Assembly: GCF_024834045.1 (NCBI RefSeq)
Contig: NZ_JANUXW010000009.1
Span: 1-64,000 of the forward strand
DNA from: Neisseria montereyensis
GTDB taxonomy: Bacteria > Pseudomonadota > Gammaproteobacteria > Burkholderiales > Neisseriaceae
DNA: 64,000 nucleotides
Direction: 5' to 3'
The translations under genes were made by a program, and so were the position numbers. Under the pieces are notes generated by a model that saw only the letters and a list, made by a program, of their open reading frames with translations, was not told the origin of the DNA and did not search any database. Each line of letters starts with the position of its first letter. The first letter of the stretch is position 1. Of this stretch, positions 29,045-37,393 are shown piece after piece.

Positions 29045-29080
29045 ATGCCGTCTGAAAAATCCAAATCTTTCAGACGGCAT
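29045..29080. repeat. Inverted pair of AT-type uptake sequences
   Basis: ATGCCGTCTGAA at 29045-29056 and its reverse complement at 29069-29080, with a 12-nt loop. This is the 12-mer favoured by N. meningitidis and N. gonorrhoeae, whereas the other spacer pairs in the window are AG type or lack the AT prefix. It may act as terminator for the immunity gene. Confidence 0.85.
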
Positions 29081-29179
29081 GATTGCATTGTTTTTGCTGC
29101 CAATGCCTATGAAAACAGCATCATTCTCTTGAGCGCGGCAGATATTCCCGCTGCCAACGGCAAATTCACTTCAAGCTAA
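29045..29179 (+). other. Short ORF over the AT-type uptake pair (doubtful gene)
   Basis: From the ATG inside the uptake sequence a 44-codon frame runs to TAA at 29177; its first 13 residues (MPSEKSKSFRRHD) are the translated repeat, and the tail reads AANAYENSIILLSAADIP. There is no ribosome-binding site. The tail may be a remnant of another coding sequence; I do not regard this as a gene. Confidence 0.25.
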
Positions 29180-29254
29180 ACAAAATTAAGTATGCATAGC
29201 CATAAGAAATATTGAATTTATTGAAAGTGGATTATTTCGTATTGGTATGAGATA

Positions 29255-29288
29255 AATAAAAGCCAGAGCAGTTGCTCCGGCTTTTATT
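29255..29288 (-). terminator. Terminator of the NTF2-like gene
   Basis: A 16-bp stem with one mismatch (29255-29270 and 29273-29288) and a 2-nt loop, placed 2 bases beyond the stop on the - strand. Confidence 0.8.
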
Positions 29289-29289
29289 A

Positions 29290-29847
29290 TTAAGCTTCAC
29301 CTTGAAGCGGATTAGTGTTAAAGGTATAGAGGAAGATTTTCCATTGGCCGTTAACTTTTTTCATCACGAAAACTTCGCGGTTTAAGTCAATCACGGTTTT
29401 TTGCTCTTTGAAGTTGGTGACTACAGAACCTACATGATGGTGTGTTCTCACAACGGCAGTGTCACCATTGATCCAAATAGTATCAAAAGCAAAGTCGGTT
29501 TCAAATTTTTCACGTTGGAAGAGGTCATCATATTGTTGACGTCTTTCTGCGGTGGTGTCGGCAGTCAATTTGTCGTTCCATTGTGAATAGCTTTCATCGG
29601 CAAATAAGTTCAAAATGGTTCTGGTATCGCCGGCATTGAGTGCGGTTTGATAACGGATAATAGTGTCATATACGTTTTTTTGCTCGGCGGCAATTTGGCG
29701 GTTTGTTGAATATTTAAATGTACCGCCGGATTGTTCCGGTGATGTTGCTCTTACGGCTGTTGCAGTGTGTGTGTCGGCAGCCATTACATTGCCACTTAAC
29801 AGAAAAGAAGCGGTTAATGCGGCTACTAAAAAGCGAGATGATTTCAT
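29290..29847 (-). CDS. Exported SnoaL/NTF2-like protein
   Basis: A 185-residue protein with a signal peptide ending NVMA-ADTH. The mature part from about residue 55 shows the NTF2-like layout: a helix (VYDTIIRYQTALNAGDTRTILNLFADE), a strand with ESYSQW, and closing strands NREVFVMKKVNGQWKIFLYTFN. Proteins of this fold (DUF4440 or SnoaL type) are small binding or enzyme domains; the substrate cannot be read from the sequence. It is a single gene with a long AT-rich upstream region. Confidence 0.7.
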   Translation of the reverse strand: MKSSRFLVAALTASFLLSGNVMAADTHTATAVRATSPEQSGGTFKYSTNRQIAAEQKNVYDTIIRYQTALNAGDTRTILNLFADESYSQWNDKLTADTTAERRQQYDDLFQREKFETDFAFDTIWINGDTAVVRTHHHVGSVVTNFKEQKTVIDLNREVFVMKKVNGQWKIFLYTFNTNPLQGEA

Positions 29848-30012
29848 AATATGACCTCCATTTATGTTTTGATTTGACTATTACAGTCGGGTTGATTTTA
29901 GGTTTTAAAACAAATTAAAAATATTTAATATACAAATAATTACCGTTTATAAAATAGGTTGTTTGAAAGATTTCAGACGGCCTTTTTTATTTTTAAAATA
30001 TTCAATAGTTGA

Positions 30013-30273
30013 TTAACGGCTTTCAGTACGGCCTAAGTGATCATAGTGGTATTGGAAAGCAGCATCGGAAGTTTGGCCGCGCGGGGCGATAAATTTAACG
30101 CTGTCGTCGTTTTTGCGGGCGCGGATCATGCCTTCATGTTGCACTGCTTGTAAGCCGGCAATCGGGCCTGAGTCGTTGGTATGGTCATATTTAGGCATAT
30201 GGGCACCGCGGGCAGAAGCGAAAGAAGCGGCGAAAGTAGCTAAAGCGGCGAAAGTCAGTACGGTTTTTTTCAT
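30013..30273 (-). CDS. Small exported hypothetical protein
   Basis: An 86-residue protein with a signal peptide (MKKTVLTFAALATFAASFASA). The mature 65 residues are polar and His-rich, with no cysteine and no motif I know. AAGGAAT precedes the start on the - strand. A reversed uptake sequence near 29971-29982 faces a copy decayed by C-to-T changes. The function is unknown. Confidence 0.6.
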   Translation of the reverse strand: MKKTVLTFAALATFAASFASARGAHMPKYDHTNDSGPIAGLQAVQHEGMIRARKNDDSVKFIAPRGQTSDAAFQYHYDHLGRTESR

Positions 30274-30705
30274 GATGATTATTCCTTTTTGTATATGGTG
30301 TGTTTTTATATTTTAAATGTTAGACAACGTTTGAAATTTGCTGTCTGTTTTGTTGATGTGTGTATTGTATAAAACAACCAATAATTAATAAATATGCATT
30401 TTATTCACTATTCGTTTCTTATTTGGAAATCAATAGTGGTGAATAATGGTTATAAAAGTTTTTGTTTTGTGATAAACAACTGTCTATATAGAAAAAATGC
30501 ATGATTTTTACCCATATTGAGTTACTGTGTAAGTATTGAATATTAGGTTGTTAAATCTTTCAGACGGCCGGATTCCGATTTTATTTTTGAGAAAAATTTT
30601 ATTTGTTGTATTACTTGGATGGAATTAAATATGAATTCATGGATGTGAATGATATATAGAGGTGTATGTTTTATCAGTGTGTAAAAACTTTTTGCTAATG
30701 AACGA
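30274..30705. other. 432-bp AT-rich divergent spacer
   Basis: The region between the 86-residue gene and the DUF2157-like gene is AT-rich with no credible ORF. It has an imperfect inverted repeat (ATTCACTATT near 30408 with AATAGTGGTGAAT near 30433) and a reversed uptake core near 30560. Promoters for both flanking genes must lie here, but I cannot assign them. Confidence 0.45.
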
Positions 30706-30726
30706 TTGATTCTTTTAGGAACGGCA

Positions 30727-31767
30727 ATGGATATCCGTAAGCAGCATTTAAAACAGGCAGTTGATCAGCAGATTATCAATGCAAAACAGGCTGATGATTT
30801 ATGGGCGCTGTGGCAGCAGCAAAACGAGCATATACCGCAATTTGGTATGACCCACGTTTTATATTACATCGGCGGGCTGTTGGCCATTGGTGCCATGTCT
30901 TTATTTATGACTTTAGGTTGGGAAACGTTTGGTGGAGCGGCCGTTGTGTTGCTTTGCTTGATTTATGGCGTAGCAGGGGTGGCGCTGACTGAATATTTCC
31001 GAAACCGCCGTTTACATATTCCGGCCGGTATCTGCGCCGTATTTGTGGTGGTTTTGGTGCCGTTGGCGGTTTATGGTGCGCAGCAGGCATTGGGTTTCTG
31101 GCCGGATAATGAGCTGGTTTACCGTGATTATCACCGTTGGATCGACTGGCGTTGGTTGATGATGGAGTTGGCAACGTTGGCCGGAGCAGTCGTCATGCTT
31201 TGGCGGTATCGCTATCCGTTTTTGGTGATGCCGCTTGCGGTAACACTTTGGTATATGTCGATGGATATTGCCGACTGGGTTTTTTATGGTCAAGGCGGTG
31301 TTTATGATTGGGCATTTAAACAACAAGTTTCGGTTTGGTTTGGGATGGTTATGATTTTATTGGCACTTTGGATAGATGCCCGCAACCGTAGCCGGCTGGA
31401 TTATCCGTTTTGGCTGTATTTGTTTGGTGTGATAACTTTCTGGGGCGGGCTCAGCATGATGGATTCTGATAGCGAGTGGAGTAAGTTCGGCTATTTTCTG
31501 ATTAATGCTGCTATGGTGTTTGGCGGGGTGCTTATCCGCCGCCGTGTATTTGCCGTATTCGGAGCTTTGGGAATGTTTGGCTATTTTTGGCATTTGGCAG
31601 ATAAAGTATTTAAAGACAGTTGGCTGTTCCCGATTTCATTGACTTTGGTAGGGCTGGGTATTGTGTTAGCAGGGGTTTGGTGGCAGAAAAATGAAGCAGT
31701 ATTAACACAAAAATTGCAGAGTAAGATGCCTGAGTCTATGCGCCGCTTTATGCAGCGAAAGTTTTAA
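30727..31767 (+). CDS. DUF2157-like polytopic membrane protein
   Basis: A 346-residue protein with a soluble N-terminus of about 45 residues (MDIRKQHLKQAVDQQIINAKQADDL..., a helical start typical of DUF2157) followed by roughly ten hydrophobic segments. The frame opens at 30706 but the ATG at 30727 with TAGGA at 30715-30719 is preferred. The role is unknown; several aromatic and Trp-rich loops are present. It is convergent with the ferredoxin gene. Confidence 0.7.
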   Translation: MDIRKQHLKQAVDQQIINAKQADDLWALWQQQNEHIPQFGMTHVLYYIGGLLAIGAMSLFMTLGWETFGGAAVVLLCLIYGVAGVALTEYFRNRRLHIPAGICAVFVVVLVPLAVYGAQQALGFWPDNELVYRDYHRWIDWRWLMMELATLAGAVVMLWRYRYPFLVMPLAVTLWYMSMDIADWVFYGQGGVYDWAFKQQVSVWFGMVMILLALWIDARNRSRLDYPFWLYLFGVITFWGGLSMMDSDSEWSKFGYFLINAAMVFGGVLIRRRVFAVFGALGMFGYFWHLADKVFKDSWLFPISLTLVGLGIVLAGVWWQKNEAVLTQKLQSKMPESMRRFMQRKF

Positions 31768-31816
31768 AATTTGAAGTATATTTATATTGATGTTTTTTTA
31801 TTAAGGGTATGACTAC

Positions 31817-31846
31817 AGGCCGTCTGAAAATGATTTCAGACGGCCT
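31817..31846. terminator. Uptake-sequence terminator between convergent genes
   Basis: Opposed uptake sequences at 31817-31828 and 31835-31846 with a 6-nt loop. The stop codon of the - strand ferredoxin gene lies inside the second copy. Confidence 0.75.
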
Positions 31847-32711
31847 TGTTTGATGATTTTTCCGCTTTTGCTTCTTGCTCGGCTTTGTATTGGCGCAGAT
31901 AGGCGAGGGCAGCTTCTTTTTCCTCTTGTGTTCCATATTTTAAATCACGTTGGGCACGGCGGTAGGTGGCGCGTTCACGGGCTTCTTCGATTTGTTGTGC
32001 CTGATAGGTTTCTCGATTGGCGGAAACCACCCTTTGATTTTGTTGCGCTTGTGCGCGTGCCATGGCTTTGGCAATAAGGTCGGCAGGATTAAATGAGGCT
32101 TGGGTTTTCGGTGTGCTTTCTGATAGCGCCGTGTTGGGCGGTGTATGTTGTGCTGCTTTTGCCAAAGCTTCACGTTCGGCTAAATATTGGCGGCGTTCTT
32201 TGGCATCCCGCTCTTTTCGTTCTTGGTGCCAATCGTAACGGCGGCGGGCATGTTGGGCGGCAGCAAAGCGCGGCATAGATTCGCTATCTGCTAAAAACCG
32301 GGCTTGCGGTAAATAATCGGTTTGCACCGGTTGCATGTAAATACAGTCGACAGGGCATGGTTCGACACATAAACCGCAACCGGTACATTCTTGGCTGATA
32401 ACGGTATGCATGAGCTTAGAAGCACCCATAATGGCATCAACCGGACAGGCGCGGATGCAGGCAGTGCAGCCGATACAGGTTTCTTCGTCAATCCAAGCGA
32501 GGGCTTTTTCTTGAATTTTGGCCGGTGCTAGGGGAGGTTGATTGAGTAGAGTGGAAATTTCCAACATAACCGTTTCCCCGCCCGGCGCGCAAAGATTAAT
32601 AGCGGCTCGGCCTTCTGCCAAAGCTTCGGCATAAGGTTTGCAACCTTGATAACCGCACTCCCGGCATTGGGTTTGGGGAAGTAGTTGGTCTAAGCGGTGG
32701 GAAAGATCCAT
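31836..32711 (-). CDS. RnfB-like ferredoxin with two [4Fe-4S] clusters
   Basis: A 291-residue protein. An N-terminal four-cysteine site starts with [20 protein letters not shown], and two ferredoxin motifs follow: [16 protein letters not shown] and [16 protein letters not shown] (residues about 80-130). The C-terminal half is a charged, Ala/Glu/Arg-rich helical tail of about 150 residues. The start MDLSHRLDQ at 32711 is chosen because the earlier in-frame start at 32804 adds an unrelated 31 residues. It resembles RnfB but lacks the N-terminal membrane anchor, and no other rnf gene is nearby. It probably serves as a soluble or peripheral electron carrier. Confidence 0.8.
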   Translation of the reverse strand: MDLSHRLDQLLPQTQCRECGYQGCKPYAEALAEGRAAINLCAPGGETVMLEISTLLNQPPLAPAKIQEKALAWIDEETCIGCTACIRACPVDAIMGASKLMHTVISQECTGCGLCVEPCPVDCIYMQPVQTDYLPQARFLADSESMPRFAAAQHARRRYDWHQERKERDAKERRQYLAEREALAKAAQHTPPNTALSESTPKTQASFNPADLIAKAMARAQAQQNQRVVSANRETYQAQQIEEARERATYRRAQRDLKYGTQEEKEAALAYLRQYKAEQEAKAEKSSNKAV

Positions 32712-32932
32712 GATAGGGCTCGGATAGGTAGTAGGTAGGTATATGTATTTTATCGCAAATCGGCTAGTGGGCGTTTGGCAATCGGATAGCCGGAACATAA
32801 CCATAGACGATGGCGAATGATTTGACCGTGTTTTAAGGTGTATTATGGATTTTATTTAAACACGGCTATTAGAGAATGAGAAGGTTGATGCCGAACTGAA
32901 AACGTATGCTTTACTTTTGATATGAGCTATCC

Positions 32933-32980
32933 GAATCCCGTTATCTATCCGTTTATTCGGAAATACCGACAACGGGATTC
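32933..32980. other. Inverted repeat downstream of fabI
   Basis: A 10-bp perfect repeat (GAATCCCGTT at 32933-32942 and AACGGGATTC at 32971-32980) with a 28-nt loop, overlapping a reversed uptake sequence. It lies just past the fabI stop and may act in its termination. Confidence 0.45.
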
Positions 32981-32991
32981 AGACGGCCATA

Positions 32992-33792
32992 TTAATCTTC
33001 TTGATCTTCTTCGGGGTCATTCAGTGCATTAATGCTGTAACCACCGTCGACATAGGTGATTTCGCCGGTAATGCCAGAGGCCAGATCAGACAATAGGAAT
33101 GCCGCAGTATTACCGACTTCGGTTGTGGTAATATTGCGTCCGATCGGATTGTGTGAGGCAACATGACTGAGTAGTTTGCTGAAATCGGCAATACCTGATG
33201 CGGCCAGTGTTTTAATCGGGCCGGCGGAAATGCCGTTGCAACGAATACCTTCTTTACCCAAGCAAGAAGCGGTGAAGCGGATACCGGCTTCAAGGCTGGC
33301 TTTGGCCATGCCCATAACGTTGTAATGCGGAATGGCACGAACGGCACCGAGATAAGTCAGCGCCAAAATCGCACCGTTACGCCCTTGCATCATCGGGCGG
33401 GCGGCTTTGGCTAAAGCGGGCAGGCTGTAAGCAGAAACTTCGTGAGCGATTCTGAAGGCTTCGCGATTGATGCTGTCTAAAAAGTCGCCATCTAAAGCTT
33501 CGCGCGGAGCAAATCCGATAGAGTGTACCAAGCCGTCTAGGCCGTCCCATACTTTACCTAAGTCGGTAAAGGTTTTTTCTATTTCTTCATCATTTTGAAC
33601 GTCGCAGCGGAATACCAATTCCGAGCCGAGATCCGCCGCCATTTTGCGTACACGCTCTTCTAATTTGTCGACAACATAAGTAAAAGCCAGATCCGCGCCT
33701 TGTTCACGGCAGGCTTTGGCAATTCCGTAAGCGATGGAACGTTCGGAAATCATACCTGTAATCAGGATTTTTTTACCTTGCAAAAAGCCCAT
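32992..33792 (-). CDS. fabI: Enoyl-[acyl-carrier-protein] reductase (NADH)
   Basis: The final reductase of fatty-acid elongation, 266 residues. The Rossmann start [20 protein letters not shown], the SIGF segment at 91-94, and catalytic Y157 and K164 in [10 protein letters not shown] are present, with Y147 at the substrate side. The fold-typical cofactor residues are conserved, so it is a standard FabI and not the FabV or FabK type. AAGGATAAC precedes the start. It is transcribed alone. Confidence 0.96.
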   Translation of the reverse strand: MGFLQGKKILITGMISERSIAYGIAKACREQGADLAFTYVVDKLEERVRKMAADLGSELVFRCDVQNDEEIEKTFTDLGKVWDGLDGLVHSIGFAPREALDGDFLDSINREAFRIAHEVSAYSLPALAKAARPMMQGRNGAILALTYLGAVRAIPHYNVMGMAKASLEAGIRFTASCLGKEGIRCNGISAGPIKTLAASGIADFSKLLSHVASHNPIGRNITTTEVGNTAAFLLSDLASGITGEITYVDGGYSINALNDPEEDQED

Positions 33793-34009
33793 GTTCGTTA
33801 TCCTTTAGTGTTTAGTAGTGGTTTTGCGGGTGATTAAACGGCATATTATATCAAAACTGTCGGTTAGGGCATAGAAAATGACAGGTCTGTTTCAGACGGC
33901 CTGTATGTTTTGTATCAATCATGATGGCCGTCTGAAAATAATAACCATAAAAACATACTGCTGTTTATCTCATCAAGTTATTACGTTTATATATTTGTAT
34001 GCGATAAGA

Positions 34010-34040
34010 AAAACGCCTTCCCATTGTAGGAAGACGTTTT
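34010..34040 (-). terminator. Terminator of the metNIQ operon
   Basis: A 12-bp stem (34010-34021 and 34029-34040) with one wobble pair on the - strand and a T-rich tail, 25 nt beyond the metQ stop. Confidence 0.8.
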
Positions 34041-34064
34041 GCAAAACAAAAAATACGGTGTTAT

Positions 34065-35000
34065 TTATTGGGCGGCAGAGGCTTCGGCGGGTACGGCGGA
34101 TGCGGTTGCCGCAGCTTCGCTGGCAGCGCCTTGAGCGGCAGCTTCACCCCATGCGGCAGGGTATTTGTATCCGGCAAAACGCTCTTTGGCATAGGCTTTA
34201 AATTCATCGGAATTATAGGCCTCTTCAACGTCTTTCACCCATTGGCTGTCTTTGTCGGCGGTTTTTACGGCAGCCCAGTTAACATAAGCGAAGCTCGGTT
34301 CTTGGAATAGGGTTTCGGTTAGTTTCATGCCGCTGCTCATGGCGTAGTTGCCGTTGACAATGGCAAAGTCTACATCCGCACGGCTGCGGGGAAGTTGTGC
34401 CGCTTCAAGTTCTACAATTTGAATATTTTTCGGATTATCCGCAATATCGTGTTTCGATGCGGTTAGCGGGTTAACGCCGTCTTTCAATTTAACCCAACCC
34501 AAATCGTTCATCATCACTAATGCGCGGGCGAAATTTGATGGATCATTGGGTGCGGAAACGCTGCTGCCTTCTTGAATATCATCTAAGGATTTCAATTTGC
34601 CCGGATAGAGGCCTAAAGGTGCGGTCGGTACTTGGAATACTTCGGTAATGTCTAATTTATGTTCTTTTTTAAAGTCGTCCAGATAAGGTTTGTGTTGGAA
34701 CACATTAATATCCAATTCACCTTCTGCCAAAGCCAAATTCGGGCGGACATAGTCGGTAAATTCAATCAGTTTAACTGTATAGCCTTTTTTCTCTAAAAGC
34801 GGTTTGATTTCTTCTTTAACCATATCGCCGAAATCGCCGACAGTTGTACCGAAAACAATTTCTTTCTTTTCAGTAGGTGCTGAAGCTGCGTTGTCTGAAG
34901 CAGCAGAAGAGGCGGTTTCTGTTTGGCTGCCACAAGCGGCTAATATCAATGCTAATGCGCTAATAGAGAATGTTTTTTTTAATAGTGTAGATGCTTGCAT
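34065..35000 (-). CDS. metQ: Methionine-binding lipoprotein MetQ
   Basis: A 311-residue substrate-binding lipoprotein of the D/L-methionine ABC importer. The lipobox LILAACGS gives an acylated cysteine near residue 23. The NlpA-family core runs through EIVFGTTVGDFGDMV, VFQHKPYLDDF and PNDPSNFARAL. The protein ends in an Ala/Ser-rich tail of about 30 residues (AAAQGAASEAAATASAVPAE...), longer than the short tail I recall in the meningococcal protein. The start at 35000 is fixed by AAGGAGATC; the frame opens earlier at 35057. The homologue is a surface-detected antigen in meningococcus. Confidence 0.94.
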   Translation of the reverse strand: MQASTLLKKTFSISALALILAACGSQTETASSAASDNAASAPTEKKEIVFGTTVGDFGDMVKEEIKPLLEKKGYTVKLIEFTDYVRPNLALAEGELDINVFQHKPYLDDFKKEHKLDITEVFQVPTAPLGLYPGKLKSLDDIQEGSSVSAPNDPSNFARALVMMNDLGWVKLKDGVNPLTASKHDIADNPKNIQIVELEAAQLPRSRADVDFAIVNGNYAMSSGMKLTETLFQEPSFAYVNWAAVKTADKDSQWVKDVEEAYNSDEFKAYAKERFAGYKYPAAWGEAAAQGAASEAAATASAVPAEASAAQ

Positions 35001-35075
35001 GAATAGATCTCCTTGAATGGTGCAAAAATCAGTTAAGGCCGTCTGAAAACCTACCAACGGCGGTTGAATTCGGTG

Positions 35076-35762
35076 TTAACGTTTATCGAGTTTCCGTGAA
35101 ATAAAATTCCCTAAGCCCTGAATAATAATAACCAATAATACCAAAATTGCCACAATAAAAATAATCACTTCGGTTTGGTAGCGGTAATAGCCGTAGCGTA
35201 TGGCCAAATCACCTAGGCCGCCACCGCCAATCATACCTGCTGCGGCACTGTAAGAAAGTAGTCCGATGGCTAAAACGGTAACGCTGGAAACCATGCCCGA
35301 ACGGGCTTCGTTTAGCAGTACTTTGCGGATAATGGTTAACGGTTTTGCTCCCATGCTGCTGGCTGCTTCAATAACGCCGCGCGGCACTTCGCGTAAGTTT
35401 TGTTCCACCAATCGGGCAAAATAGAATACGCCGGAAACGCTTAATACTAAAGAAGCGGCAACCGGGCCGATGGTGCTGCCGACGATGGCGCGTGTTGCCG
35501 GAATCATGGCAATCATTAAAATAACGAAGGGGAAAGCACGCATGAGGTTAACCAGATTATCCAGTACCATATGAACCGGGCGGTTGTAGTAAAGCTGTCG
35601 GCTGGATGTGATGAATAACCATACGCCTAAAAGGGTACCGAACAGGGTAGCAAACGTTGTGGAAAGACCGACCATAATAAATGTTTCCCACAACGCCTGT
35701 ATGATTTCGCCGCGCATACTGCTGATGGTTTCTACTGCCAGAGAGAAAGTCAAATCGGCCAT
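35076..35762 (-). CDS. metI: Methionine ABC transporter permease MetI
   Basis: A 228-residue permease with five or six hydrophobic segments and the coupling motif EAASSMGAKPLTIIRKV near residues 135-152. It pairs as a dimer with MetN in the inner membrane. The ATG at 35762 follows the metN stop with a single base between, so the two are translationally coupled. Confidence 0.95.
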   Translation of the reverse strand: MADLTFSLAVETISSMRGEIIQALWETFIMVGLSTTFATLFGTLLGVWLFITSSRQLYYNRPVHMVLDNLVNLMRAFPFVILMIAMIPATRAIVGSTIGPVAASLVLSVSGVFYFARLVEQNLREVPRGVIEAASSMGAKPLTIIRKVLLNEARSGMVSSVTVLAIGLLSYSAAAGMIGGGGLGDLAIRYGYYRYQTEVIIFIVAILVLLVIIIQGLGNFISRKLDKR

Positions 35763-35763
35763 T

Positions 35764-36501
35764 TTAATCCTCCCTCACTAGTTCGCGGCCAATTTCGGAT
35801 TGTGCGTGTATCTGGTTATTTTCCACATTCACAACTTCAACGATTTTACCTTGATGCAATAATGCGGCGCGGTTACATAGACGGCGGATAACGCTCATTT
35901 CATGAGTAACGACCACGATGGTCACATTGAAACGTCGATTAATATCTTCCAAACATTCTAAAACGCTGCGGGTGGTGGCGGGATCGAGTGCGGAAGTCGG
36001 TTCGTCGGCCAAAATAACTTTTGGGTTGGAAGCGAGTGCGCGGGCAATACCGACGCGTTGTTTCTGGCCGCCTGAAAGTTGGGCAGGGTAATGCCCGGCA
36101 CGGTTTTCAAGGCCGACGATTTCCAAACATTCGGCTACACGTTGTTTGATTTTTTCAACCGGCCAACCGGCGATTTCCAATGGAAAAGCAACATTATCGG
36201 CAACAGTTCGGTTGCTAAGAAGATTGAATTGCTGAAAGACCATACCGATGTTTTGGCGTGCTTGGCGCAAAGCGGCAGGGCTTAATGCAGTTAGATCCTC
36301 CCCACCCACGGTTACCGTGCCGCTATCAGGGCGTTCGAGCAAGTTGATGAGTCGTAATAAAGTGGATTTACCGGCGCCGGAATAACCCATTAAACCGAAT
36401 ATTTCGCCGGCTTTGATTTCCAGCGTGGTCGGTTCGACGGCGGTAAACCATGTTTTGTCGCGGTGTTGATAACGTTTGGAAACGTTGTCCAAAATAATCA
36501 T
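35764..36501 (-). CDS. metN: Methionine ABC transporter ATP-binding protein MetN
   Basis: A 245-residue ATPase. Walker A is GYSGAGKST near residue 39, the signature is LSGGQKQR near 142, and Walker B is [13 protein letters not shown] near 160. The protein stops shortly after the nucleotide-binding domain: the C-terminal regulatory (NIL/ACT-like) domain of about 100 residues found in E. coli MetN is absent. The neisserial transporter has been described without this domain, so feedback by internal methionine through MetN should be absent here. Confidence 0.94.
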   Translation of the reverse strand: MIILDNVSKRYQHRDKTWFTAVEPTTLEIKAGEIFGLMGYSGAGKSTLLRLINLLERPDSGTVTVGGEDLTALSPAALRQARQNIGMVFQQFNLLSNRTVADNVAFPLEIAGWPVEKIKQRVAECLEIVGLENRAGHYPAQLSGGQKQRVGIARALASNPKVILADEPTSALDPATTRSVLECLEDINRRFNVTIVVVTHEMSVIRRLCNRAALLHQGKIVEVVNVENNQIHAQSEIGRELVRED

Positions 36502-36533
36502 AAGATTCCCTCGGCGAATCTGTAAATAGAATA

Positions 36534-36560
36534 AGGCCCGTTGTGTTATACAGCGGGCCT
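36534..36560 (-). terminator. Hairpin between riboswitch and metN
   Basis: A 10-bp stem with one wobble (36534-36543 and 36551-36560) and a 7-nt loop; on the - strand it is followed by TATTCTATTT. It could be the expression platform of the riboswitch upstream, stopping transcription when SAM is bound, although the T run is interrupted. Confidence 0.5.
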
Positions 36561-36596
36561 AAAACTAAAAAGGGAAAGATGCAAAATTGCAGCTGT

Positions 36597-36641
36597 ACGC
36601 TTTAGCTGTTTAACGCCCGCAAGCTGTATCAAATCGGCGTA
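36597..36641 (-). promoter_or_regulatory. SAM-II-like (SAM-alpha) riboswitch upstream of metNIQ
   Basis: On the - strand the leader reads a stem ACGCC/GGCGT enclosing GATTTGATACAGCTTGCG, then TAAACAGCTAAAGCG. This matches the layout of the SAM-II aptamer (a stem of about 5 bp, the GATTT..TTGC loop and a 3' segment ending GCTAAA that closes the pseudoknot). Its place ahead of methionine uptake genes supports the call. SAM binding would be expected to reduce expression. Confidence 0.65.
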
Positions 36642-36656
36642 ATGAATTTTCAGTTG

Positions 36657-36685
36657 ATACTACTGTAAATCAAATTATTTGACAA
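36657..36685 (-). promoter_or_regulatory. Promoter of the metNIQ operon
   Basis: On the - strand, TTGTCA (36680-36685), a 17-bp spacer and TAGTAT (36657-36662). The start site would fall near 36650, directly ahead of the aptamer. Confidence 0.55.
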
Positions 36686-36879
36686 GTTGGGTTGGGTTTT
36701 TTATTAGTAGGATTTTTGTATTTTTTTATAACAATTTGAATTATATAATAAATTTATATTTTATAAATCAGTATAGTTTATTTTACTGCCACATTTTACC
36801 AGCTATATGGCTTGTAATACACAGGATAGATGAATTGTTAAATATGAGCAGGCTTGATATGGTTTAAAATTAAAAAACA

Positions 36880-36905
36880 AACAAGCTGCCGTTTGGCAGC
36901 TTGTT
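36880..36905 (-). terminator. Terminator of rpmE2-rpmJ
   Basis: A perfect 11-bp stem (36880-36890 and 36895-36905) with a GTTT loop and T-rich tail on the - strand. The region between this hairpin and the metNIQ promoter (about 190 bp) is AT-rich and without a gene. Confidence 0.85.
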
Positions 36906-36940
36906 AATAATAGGATTTGCATCTGCTGATACAAAAAATA

Positions 36941-37066
36941 TTAACGTTGACGAGCTTTAAAGCGCGGATTGCTTTTGCAAATAACGTATACTTTACCTTT
37001 ACGGCGTACGATTTGGCAGTCACGATGACGTGATTTGGCCGATTTCAAAGAAGAAAGTACTTGCAT
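36941..37066 (-). CDS. rpmJ: 50S ribosomal protein L36, zinc-independent type B
   Basis: A 41-residue protein beginning [20 protein letters not shown] and ending [11 protein letters not shown]. It resembles E. coli YkgO, the paralogue of L36 lacking the full zinc ribbon: only two cysteines are present, far apart. Such proteins replace zinc-binding L36 when zinc is scarce. Its ATG lies 2 nt behind the L31B stop, so the pair is one operon like ykgM-ykgO. Confidence 0.93.
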   Translation of the reverse strand: MQVLSSLKSAKSRHRDCQIVRRKGKVYVICKSNPRFKARQR

Positions 37067-37068
37067 TA

Positions 37069-37344
37069 TTATTTATCCTTTCTGAATGTGTTCATCATTG
37101 TTTTGTAGCGTTGGTTGAACTTGCTAGCTCGGCCTTCGTTGTTGTATTCACGCTGTTTACCGGTATAAATCGGGTGGGAAGCGGAAGAGGTATCCAACAT
37201 GAAAACAGGATATTCTTTGCCGTCGGTCCATTCCATGGTTTTGCCGTGTGTGTCGGTGCACGAACGGATCAACCAGCCTTCATTGGCACCGCTGTCGAAA
37301 AACAATACGGTACGATAGTTTTCGGGGTGTATATTTGGTTTCAT
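37069..37344 (-). CDS. rpmE2: 50S ribosomal protein L31, zinc-independent type B
   Basis: A 91-residue L31 of type B ([20 protein letters not shown]..., with HPIYTGKQR and [10 protein letters not shown] near the end). It lacks the CxxC zinc ribbon of type A. Under zinc starvation it can replace the zinc-containing form on the ribosome, freeing zinc. A Zur-like box lies 20 nt upstream. The genome should also hold a type A copy elsewhere, which I cannot see. Confidence 0.95.
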   Translation of the reverse strand: MKPNIHPENYRTVLFFDSGANEGWLIRSCTDTHGKTMEWTDGKEYPVFMLDTSSASHPIYTGKQREYNNEGRASKFNQRYKTMMNTFRKDK

Positions 37345-37363
37345 TTTAAAATCCTTGTTTTAA

Positions 37364-37393
37364 TTTTATATTGTAACAGTTTAATTCATTGAA
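37364..37393 (-). promoter_or_regulatory. Zur-like operator overlapping a promoter
   Basis: On the - strand TGTTACAATATAAAA at 37364-37378 matches 10 of the 12 fixed positions of the meningococcal Zur consensus as I recall it (TGTTATDNHATAACA). It overlaps a TATAAA -10 element, with TTCAAT 17 bp upstream as a weak -35. Zinc-bound Zur would then silence rpmE2-rpmJ. Confidence 0.5.

Noticed and set aside
36679-36867. 62-codon + strand frame upstream of metN
   Set aside because: It lies over the metNIQ promoter, is AT-rich and has no start signals; chance frame.
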